Part shown: in pieces, positions 57,886 to 64,000 of the stretch
Layout of the letters: each line of letters begins with the position of its first letter
Numbering within the stretch: the stretch's first letter is position 1
From: Rhizobiaceae bacterium
GTDB lineage: Bacteria > Pseudomonadota > Alphaproteobacteria > Rhizobiales > Rhizobiaceae
Direction of reading: 5' to 3'
Length of the DNA stretch: 64,000 nucleotides
NCBI GenBank assembly: GCA_023953845.1
Contig: JAMLJC010000001.1
Location: forward strand, 2,738,501 to 2,802,500
Notes under the pieces: generated by a model
Seen by the model: only the letters and a program-made list of their open reading frames with translations
Database searches by the model: none
What the model was told of the DNA's origin: nothing
Program-made: the position numbers and the translations under genes

Positions 57886-58664
57886 CGACAGCGCGCGACG
57901 AGACCCTGATAGAGATCAGTAACCTTGAAAAATCGTTCAAGGGCGTTCCTGTCCTGCGCGGCGTCGATCTCCGTGTGCGGAAGGGCGAGGTCGCCTTCGT
58001 CATCGGCCCCAGCGGCGGCGGAAAATCCACACTGCTGCGATGCATGAACTTTCTGGAAACGCCTGATTCAGGCACCATTGTCTTCGGCAATCAGAAGTTG
58101 TGTGAAGGCAGCAGGGAGAATTTCCGGCGTGCTTCTGACTCCGAGTTGCGGAAAGCCCGGGCCAGGATGCCTATGGTTTTCCAGCACTTCAACCTGTTCA
58201 ATCACATGACGGTGCTGGGCAACGTCATCGAAGGGCCGGTGATCGTGCAGGGCCGCGACAAGGCGGAGGCGACGGCGAATGCAAGGCGCCTGCTCGCTCA
58301 GTTCGGATTGGCTGAGCACGAGAGCAAATATCCGGCGCAGCTCTCCGGTGGACAGAAGCAGCGCGTGGCGATCGTGAGGGCCCTTGCCCTGCAACCGGAT
58401 GCTATACTTTTTGACGAGCCGACATCGGCGCTTGACCCCCAGCTTGTCGGCGACGTCCTCGAAGCCATGCGCGAATTGGCCGGGTCAGGCCTCACGCTCG
58501 TGGTAGTATCCCACGAAATGGCCTTTGCCCGCGCTCTGGCAGACAGCGTGCATTTCGTCAGCGGCGGCCTCATTGCCGAAAGCGGCGACGCCGAACAGAT
58601 CTTCGAGCGGCCTCAGACAACCGCATTGAAGCAGTTCATGGATGCGATTCAGCGCTCGCGCTGA
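57882..58664 (+). CDS. ABC transporter ATP-binding protein (GlnQ/HisP type)
   Basis: 260 aa, GTG start overlapping the permease stop. Walker A IGPSGGGKST at 41-50, signature LSGGQKQR at about 153-160, Walker B AILFDEPTSALDP at about 173-185, and the switch His in VVSHEMAFAR. Last gene of the M24-ABC operon. Confidence 0.95.
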   Translation: MTTARDETLIEISNLEKSFKGVPVLRGVDLRVRKGEVAFVIGPSGGGKSTLLRCMNFLETPDSGTIVFGNQKLCEGSRENFRRASDSELRKARARMPMVFQHFNLFNHMTVLGNVIEGPVIVQGRDKAEATANARRLLAQFGLAEHESKYPAQLSGGQKQRVAIVRALALQPDAILFDEPTSALDPQLVGDVLEAMRELAGSGLTLVVVSHEMAFARALADSVHFVSGGLIAESGDAEQIFERPQTTALKQFMDAIQRSR

Positions 58665-59102
58665 AATGTCATCCCAGCGCCATGCATATCATTGGAACTG
58701 CCCGGCGTGATGACTGCTGTTTGAGCAATGGAGCGGATAAGCATCACATTTGGCCGTGACCTTTCAGGTGAAAATCCTGGCGGTCTTTTGGCGTGCACCT
58801 GGTCGTTGTGGATACATCCAGCAGCCGGGCGACGAGCGACAGACCGCCGAACAGATACGCCAGCGCGCCGTATATCGCTTAAAGAAACGGACGCTTCCGA
58901 TTGTCAGTTCTCAGCTAGTAGTCGACCATAGAGGCAAGCGTTCCCCCAAGCTAAAAGCTGGCATTCTGTTTGGTGAACCCAAAGGGGCATGGATTCGCCC
59001 GACATCGGGAGAAGGAGGATTCCGTGAAGAGGTCGAAGTTTTCGGAGGCACAGATCGCGTTTCGCGCGGACTGCAGCGTTGAATGATGGTCTGAAGTATC
59101 GA
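58665..59102. other. Gap with IS remnant
   Basis: About 440 bp between the ATPase and the LysE gene. The only recognisable coding part is the 5' end of an IS3-type orfA (59024-59086). Other open frames (for example from 58750) are of mixed composition without family features. The region looks like decayed mobile-element DNA marking the edge of the accessory block. Confidence 0.5.
59024..59086 (+). pseudogene. IS3-family orfA transposase remnant (N-terminus)
   Basis: GTG 59024 after GAAGGAGGATTCC reads (M)KRSKFSEAQIAF, the exact opening of many IS3-group OrfA proteins, then diverges (RADCSVE) and stops. The ribosome site is typical of these elements. Most of the element, including orfB, is missing. 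Confidence 0.7.
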
Positions 59103-59711
59103 TCAGGCCGCCAGCATCCACACCGCCGTCACCGCGATGACGGCGGCCGTTGCCCGGCTGAGCATGCCGGATGATCTGGGGGACGCGATGATCCTGTTGA
59201 ACTGCCGGGCCAGCAGGATCGCTCCGAAGAAGACGACGCCAACCGCGGCGAACGTGACCAGAAGCACGACGGAGAGCTGCTGTGCGCTGCGAATGCCAGC
59301 CGGCGCAACGCTCGGCAGCAGGAGCATATAAATCAGAACCGTCGAAGGATTCCCCAGGCAAAGCGCGACACCAGCGCCGGTCGAGGCGAGCCATCCTCCG
59401 TTTCGCGTCTGTTTCGCGCTCATCATGGAATTGTCGCTCCAGATCCGGATGGCCAGCCAGAGCAGGTAGGCGATGCCTGCGTATTTCGCCGCGGCAAACC
59501 ATTCAGGCCTACTTTCGGCCAAGCCTCCGACGCCCATCGCGATCGCGCAGACCGCAAGCACGTCGCCGAGGCACAGGCCCGTTGCGAAAGCGGTCGCGCC
59601 CCTTGCGTCGCTGCCGAGAGAACGCGCCACGAGGACGGCGACAATCGGACCAGGGGCCGCGGTCAGCGCCGTCAACGCTGCGAAATAGGCCATCAGAGCC
59701 GTATAATCCAT
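59103..59711 (-). CDS. LysE/RhtB family exporter
   Basis: 202 aa; start at MDYTALMAYF (59711). Six-TM LysE family with the early AAPGPIVAVLVARSLGSDARGATAFATGLCLGDVL motif (LysE PGP signature) and WLASTGAGVALCLGNPSTVLIYM. Exports amino acids or their derivatives. Other exporter names in the family are possible. Confidence 0.9.
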   Translation of the reverse strand: MDYTALMAYFAALTALTAAPGPIVAVLVARSLGSDARGATAFATGLCLGDVLAVCAIAMGVGGLAESRPEWFAAAKYAGIAYLLWLAIRIWSDNSMMSAKQTRNGGWLASTGAGVALCLGNPSTVLIYMLLLPSVAPAGIRSAQQLSVVLLVTFAAVGVVFFGAILLARQFNRIIASPRSSGMLSRATAAVIAVTAVWMLAA

Positions 59712-59849
59712 GCTCCCCTCCCAGGCACGACCGGCCGTCCAAGGCCGTCGACATGCGTGAGTTGAGCGGAAAGCGACCGTTCGTCCCATCAGGCGATCAC
59801 CTGAATTGCCGCTGCGTCATGTGCGGAGAGTTGAGAAACAGGATGCAGC

Positions 59850-60479
59850 TCAGCGGATGCTTGCGGGGTCCAGAAGCCCCGCCTTGACCGCAGCGAGAAG
59901 AAGGCTGGCCGACGTGCTGACGTCGAACTTGCGCATCAGGCTGGTGCGGTGGCTATCGACCGTCTTGGGGCTGATGCCGAGGCTTTCCGCGGCGCTGGCG
60001 TTGGTATGGCCGCGCGCGATTGCCTGCAGGACGGCAAGTTCGCGGTCCGTGACCGCGACAGTTTCGACGGGCAATTTCATCAGAAGGCGCGCGCTGGCGC
60101 CGATCGCGGTCTTTCCGGCGCAGACCTGACGCACGATCTCGACGATCTCGGATTCCGTACCGTCCTTGAGAGCGACGCCGTGAATGCCGGCGTCGACCAG
60201 CGCGTTGATGGTCTGCGTCGTCGCCGAGCCGGTCAGGAGCACGAAGCGGGTATCGGGCGACCAGCGCTTGGACTCCAGGAAGACTTCCAGACCGTTCGCA
60301 CCTGGCATATTGTAATCGAGGATCGCGCAGTCCGGCTTGGCCTTTCGGATCTCGACGATCGCTTCGATGCCGTTTGCGACTGATTTAATCACTTCGACGT
60401 CTTCCAATGCCGAAAGCGCCTTGGCGAGCCCCCAGGAGACGAACGCATGGTCGTCTGCGATCAGGACCCTCTTCGTCAC
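59850..60479 (-). CDS. NarL/FixJ-type response regulator
   Basis: 209 aa from GTG 60479. Receiver domain RVLIADDHAFVSWGL with Asp55 in CAILDYNMPG and Lys in VALKDGT; LuxR-type HTH at about 145-192 (VTDRELAVLQAIARGHTNASAAESLGISPKTVDSHRTSLMRKF). Probably phosphorylated by the kinase encoded divergently 21 bp away. Confidence 0.9.
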   Translation of the reverse strand: MTKRVLIADDHAFVSWGLAKALSALEDVEVIKSVANGIEAIVEIRKAKPDCAILDYNMPGANGLEVFLESKRWSPDTRFVLLTGSATTQTINALVDAGIHGVALKDGTESEIVEIVRQVCAGKTAIGASARLLMKLPVETVAVTDRELAVLQAIARGHTNASAAESLGISPKTVDSHRTSLMRKFDVSTSASLLLAAVKAGLLDPASIR

Positions 60480-60500
60480 CGAAGGGCTCTCGATACGCGC

Positions 60501-62570
60501 ATGCGCGAAGCATTGCTCCGCTGTGCCGTGTTGATCCTCATCCTGGTCATGACGCTCCCCCTGGCGCCAGTGCATGCCGCCGGCGGAGGCCCCCTGATCC
60601 TGACCGGCCCCGCGAGCATCGAGCTTCTCGGCAATCATTTTGAATACACGACTGATCCCGATTGGCAACTGAAGGTGGAGGATTTCACCGGCGCTTCACC
60701 GGTCGCGATGGCGCCGATCCCCGGCCCGGTGCCCGACTTCGGGTACACGGGAGCGAAGATCTGGCTGCGGCTCGACATGGTGAACCGGACGGCCGACGTG
60801 GATGCGTGGCGCTTCTTCATCCACTCCAATTTCACGCAGCAGATCGCCATCTACCGGATTGGCGCGGACGACCCCGTCACCACGCTGCTCGACCTTACCG
60901 AAGACACACCGTTCAGCGCCCGGCCGATCGACAGCCCGCAGATGGTCGCGCCGTTCAGTCTGGCGCCGGGCGAGACCGCGACGCTGATCGTCGCCTATTA
61001 CTCACAGGGAGCCTCGCGACTTTCCATGTCGGTGGAGACGCCGGAGAGCCTCGTGACCCAAACGCGCGTCAGCGAGGCGAAGAGCTATGCTTTCTACGGC
61101 ATGATGCTGGTGATGATCGCGCTGGCGACCGTGGCGCTTGCCGTGCTCCGACAGCCGGTCTTCGCGGCATATGCCGCCTACATCCTGTCTGTCCTGATGT
61201 ATGTCGCACATGCCGATGGCGCCGCGTTCCAGTACATCTGGCCGAACTTCCCGCGCTTCAACTCCATGGCTTCGGTTGTGGCGGGATCAGGCGTCATGGT
61301 GTTCGCAGGCCTGTTCGCGATCACCTTCCTGCAAACCGCGCGTTATCATCCGATCATGCATCGCGTGCTCCAGGCGATGATCGCCTCGGTGCTTGCAATC
61401 GACGTGGTCCTCTGGTCGACCGACCCGCAACTGCTGAAGCGCCTTCTGGTCATCATGATCTCGGTCAGCGCATTGTGCTGTCTGACCGCGGGGCTGCTCG
61501 CCGTAAGGACGCGGTTTCGCGAGGTCCGTTTCTACGTTTTCGCCTGGCTCGCAGGCCTCATACCGGCAATTCTCTTCACCGGCCGCTACGGCTTCGGTTT
61601 CGAGCCGACGATCATCACCACCTATGACGCGATCCGGCTCGCACTGCTCTTCGACGCGATGATGATGGGGCTCGCCATTTTCGACCGTTACAACCATCTG
61701 CGCCAGTCGGCGATGGAGGAAACGCTCGCGCATGCGCAACGCAATCTTGCGCTGAGCCAAAGGCTTGCCTCGCTCGAGGAAAGCTACCAGCAGGTGACCG
61801 CGAATGCGCGCCAGCGCGAGGAAAGCGTCAAGGACACCGTCCACGATCTGCGTCAGCCGATGCATGCGCTCAGGCTCTCGCTTCGGCAGATGTTCAGCGC
61901 CGACGCCGGCAAGACGGCAGATGCGGGGCAGATCGAGTCGGCGCTGGGCTACATGGAGAGGCTGGTCGCCGAGCGACTGGCCGATCAGCCGGCGCCTGGC
62001 GCGGGGACCATCGGGCAGGCGGCATCCGTATCGGCCGGCGTCTCGCATCGCACCGGCAGCGCGGAAGCGGGCAAAGGCGGCAACGAGACCGGGGAACCCG
62101 GCCTTCACGGCGTCTTGCGCGGCATCGCCGACATGTTCGCGCCCGAAGCGGCGGACAAGGGTCTCGACCTGAGGCTAGTGCTGGCCGCGCCGGACGCGGG
62201 GGTTGCGGCCTATCCCCTGATGCGCGTCGTCGCCAATCTCGTCTCCAACGCGATCAAGTATACAACCGAGGGACGGATCGTGGTCGCGTTGCGCAGACAC
62301 GGGTCGGGACATCGCGTCGAGGTCCACGATACCGGTCCGGGCCTGAACGGCGCGGCGTTCGAACAGGCGCTGATACGCAACCAGCGCCTCGAACGCGACC
62401 GCGTCGCCGCTGACGGGAGCGGACTCGGACTCTCGGTCGTCAAGGAGACCGTCGAAGCCAATAACTGGCGGCTTAGCTCATGCGCGGGCCGCCGAACCGG
62501 CGCAAGCATCCTGATCGAGTTGCCCGGTGCGTCTGCGGAACCGTCATTGGGCGAGCTGGGTGGGCGTTAG
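60501..62570 (+). CDS. Sensor histidine kinase with extracytoplasmic 7TMR-DISM input
   Basis: 689 aa from ATG 60501. Signal peptide (residues 1-26), 7TMR-DISM extracellular domain at about 30-180 (ending at SRLSMSVETPESL), seven membrane helices at about 195-400, a coiled coil, then the HK core: HDLRQPMHALRLSL (phospho-His about 448), NLVSNAIKYTTEG (about 575-587), DTGPGL and GSGLGLSVVKE. Senses a ligand outside the cytoplasm, probably carbohydrate-like given the DISM fold. Its start and that of the regulator are only 21 bp apart. Confidence 0.9.
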   Translation: MREALLRCAVLILILVMTLPLAPVHAAGGGPLILTGPASIELLGNHFEYTTDPDWQLKVEDFTGASPVAMAPIPGPVPDFGYTGAKIWLRLDMVNRTADVDAWRFFIHSNFTQQIAIYRIGADDPVTTLLDLTEDTPFSARPIDSPQMVAPFSLAPGETATLIVAYYSQGASRLSMSVETPESLVTQTRVSEAKSYAFYGMMLVMIALATVALAVLRQPVFAAYAAYILSVLMYVAHADGAAFQYIWPNFPRFNSMASVVAGSGVMVFAGLFAITFLQTARYHPIMHRVLQAMIASVLAIDVVLWSTDPQLLKRLLVIMISVSALCCLTAGLLAVRTRFREVRFYVFAWLAGLIPAILFTGRYGFGFEPTIITTYDAIRLALLFDAMMMGLAIFDRYNHLRQSAMEETLAHAQRNLALSQRLASLEESYQQVTANARQREESVKDTVHDLRQPMHALRLSLRQMFSADAGKTADAGQIESALGYMERLVAERLADQPAPGAGTIGQAASVSAGVSHRTGSAEAGKGGNETGEPGLHGVLRGIADMFAPEAADKGLDLRLVLAAPDAGVAAYPLMRVVANLVSNAIKYTTEGRIVVALRRHGSGHRVEVHDTGPGLNGAAFEQALIRNQRLERDRVAADGSGLGLSVVKETVEANNWRLSSCAGRRTGASILIELPGASAEPSLGELGGR

Positions 62571-62979
62571 TCTCCCAAGACTTCATACAATGCAAGGCTC
62601 GTTGAGTGGCGCAAATAGCGTTCAAGCGTCCGCTTTGGGAAACAGCATCACTGGCTTGAATGACCACCTTGAGGGCGCTAAGCGGATGGCCAATATCGTC
62701 AACGTCACATGGTCAGATCGCAAAGCGAGACGCGAACATTATCGTCGAGGTGCTGAAAACAGCGATCCCGCAAAGGCTGCCCTTCGCCGGTTGACAGAAC
62801 CGGCGAAGGGCTTCCGCTAAGGCAAATTAAAAAGACGCGCCGGCTTTAATCAGCCATTATTTCCAGTACATCTTGCTCATCAGATGGTTTTTCGGGGTCC
62901 TCATCGAGGCGATCGCTGACTGTTGGTCGAAGGATATAAATGTACTAACATCGGACCACACTGGCAGGGGGGTGGTCGG
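62571..62979. other. Gap after the histidine kinase
   Basis: About 410 bp with no convincing gene apart from possible short frames. It holds the strong hairpin at 62779-62811 and the leader of the next operon. Nothing else is recognised. Confidence 0.5.
62779..62811. terminator. Strong hairpin, probable (bidirectional) terminator or attenuator
   Basis: GCCCTTCGCCGGTT (62779-62792) and AACCGGCGAAGGGC (62798-62811) form a perfect 14-bp stem with loop GACAG. No clear T tract follows on the plus strand (TTCCGCTAAGG), so a classic rho-independent terminator is not certain. Confidence 0.5.
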
Positions 62980-63528
62980 ATGCAGCAAGCGGAAGGTCCT
63001 GCGCGTCCCGAGGAGGACATCGTCGCACGCCGGGAATGGCGCGGCCCCATGCTTGCGAACGGGACGTTGACGCCCGAACTCGCGGCCTTCTGCCAGAGAG
63101 GCGTGGCCGTTATCCTCGCCACCTGCGTCGACGGCAGACCGATGGCCGGGCGCGGCTTCGCATGCCGGGTCGACGAGGCCGGCACGGTGCGCATCCTGTT
63201 GCGCCGGACGGGGCACGGAGCCTTTCTCGCGGCTCTGCGCGGCGGCGCAGCGATCGCCGCCACTTTCACCCAGCCGCCCGAACACCGATCGATCCAGCTC
63301 AAGGGAAAAGGCGCGACCGAGAGCGCGGCCACCGTCGCCGATGGCATGGCGCTGGCCGTGCGGAGCCGCGAGTTCCGCGACCGGATGATGATGATAAAAT
63401 TCACCGAGGCCTTGTCGAACGGCTACTGCTTCGCCGATCCCGAGGACATCGTCGCGATCGACTTCATGCCCGAGGAAGCCTTCGTGCAGACGCCGGGACC
63501 GGGCGCCGGCAGCGAGCTCAAGGGATGA
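62980..63528 (+). CDS. Pyridoxamine 5'-phosphate oxidase-like FMN-binding protein
   Basis: 182 aa from ATG 62980 (ATG 62923 possible). Split-barrel pattern LAAFCQRGVAVILATCVDGRPMAGRGFACRV, then RILLRRTGHGAFLAALRGGAAIAATFT and KFTEALSNGYCF. Members bind FMN, F420 or heme and act in redox or detoxification. Start of a second operon, overlapping the next gene by ATGA. Confidence 0.8.
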   Translation: MQQAEGPARPEEDIVARREWRGPMLANGTLTPELAAFCQRGVAVILATCVDGRPMAGRGFACRVDEAGTVRILLRRTGHGAFLAALRGGAAIAATFTQPPEHRSIQLKGKGATESAATVADGMALAVRSREFRDRMMMIKFTEALSNGYCFADPEDIVAIDFMPEEAFVQTPGPGAGSELKG

Positions 63529-64000
63529 AGCCGCTGGCGCTCGACCTGCTGCGGGATTGCCTGGAAGGCGTCGTCCCGGGCGTGCTCGCGACCTGCGACG
63601 GGACTGGCAAGCCGAACGTCATGTTCATCAGCCAGGTCCACTACGTCGGTCCTGAGCGGGTCGCGCTCAGCTACCAGTTCTTCAACAAGACGCGCCGGAA
63701 CCTGCTCGCCACGGGACGGGCGTCAGTGGCCATATTCGATCCGGTCAGCTTCGGCGAGTATCGCCTGGAGCTCGACTACGAGGAGACACGCACCGCAGGG
63801 CCGCTCTTCGAGACGATGAAGGCGAAGCTTGCCGGCATCGCCTCGCACAGCGGCCTTGAGGGCGTGTTCCGTCTGCTCGGGTCCGACATCTGCCGCGTCC
63901 TCTCCATCGAGACGATCTTCGAACCGACTGCCGCGCCGGCTATGGCCGAACGCAACCTGCTTTCGGCCGCCCGCCGCACCAGCGCGGAGATGGCTGAAAG
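63525..64000 (+). CDS. Pyridoxamine 5'-phosphate oxidase-like protein (3' partial, possibly multidomain)
   Basis: ATG 63525 overlaps the previous stop; the frame runs open to the window edge for 158 codons. Residues 10-100 repeat the split-barrel theme: VVPGVLATCDGTGKPNVMFISQVHYVGPERVALSYQFFNKTRRNLLATGRASVAIFDP. The sequence continues past the usual barrel length, so further domains beyond the window are likely. Confidence 0.75.
   Translation, partial: MKPLALDLLRDCLEGVVPGVLATCDGTGKPNVMFISQVHYVGPERVALSYQFFNKTRRNLLATGRASVAIFDPVSFGEYRLELDYEETRTAGPLFETMKAKLAGIASHSGLEGVFRLLGSDICRVLSIETIFEPTAAPAMAERNLLSAARRTSAEMAE

Noticed and set aside
58750..59082. 110-codon frame upstream of the LysE gene
   Set aside because: No family pattern; its end is out of frame with the recognisable transposase start at 59024.
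1..64000. CRISPR array
   Set aside because: No regularly spaced direct repeats with unique spacers were seen; the only tandem repeat is the two-copy element at 37775.

Overview
The window is GC-rich alphaproteobacterial DNA, most likely from the Rhizobiales. A GcrA cell-cycle regulator, a SAM-II riboswitch ahead of metZ, the argD-argF-hslO run, an alphaproteobacterial-type dCTP deaminase and a PhoR/PhoU pair all point that way. No 16S or species marker is present, so the genus is open.

Positions 1 to about 38009 are one Mu-like transposable prophage; its left end (repressor, transposase A/B) lies before the window. Order: (i) early/middle genes 1-6623, short and translationally coupled, including Mu Gam and GemA/gp16 homologues, a ParB-like protein and several DNA-binding proteins; (ii) a two-gene minus-strand insert at 6629-7072 (37-aa membrane peptide plus secreted protein), which looks like lysogenic cargo; (iii) a Mor/C-type activator (7144-7548) and a nuclease; (iv) a lysis module (GH108 muramidase, holin-like proteins) running into Mu-type packaging and head genes (DUF3486, terminase, DUF935 portal, gpF-like protein with a C-terminal PBECR-like domain, protease/scaffold, cement protein, capsid, gp36, gpG); (v) a tail module in P2 order (V-W-J-I, fibres, then FI-FII-E/E'-T-U-X-D), with a -1 frameshift site between E and E'; (vi) a DNA adenine methylase and a DUF1653-like gene at the right end, where Mu carries mom. 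Three copies of the same 17-bp palindrome stand before the lysis, head and tail-sheath operons and probably mark activator-controlled late promoters.

The right end of the prophage falls inside a family 2 glycosyltransferase gene. Only the C-terminal part of that gene is left on this side (38011-38499), so the lysogen has probably lost the enzyme.

From 38.5 to 50.2 kb is core chromosome: ppk2, phoR-phoU, gcrA divergent from argD-argF-hslO, apaG, metZ behind a SAM-II riboswitch and terminator, a dcd-type deaminase, an aromatic aminotransferase and tRNA-Gly(CCC). From 50.4 to 58.7 kb is accessory DNA: an orphan protein of possible cysteine-peptidase fold, then a catabolic/uptake cluster. The cluster holds an amidase and FAD oxidoreductase on the minus strand, and a XRE-cupin regulator, creatinase-like M24 protein and polar amino acid ABC transporter on the plus strand. 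A bipartite sequence motif, found twice in opposite orientation, flanks the regulator gene and is the likely operator. The rest holds an IS3-type transposase remnant, a LysE exporter, a divergent NarL-type regulator/7TM histidine kinase pair and two FMN split-barrel proteins, the last cut by the window end.
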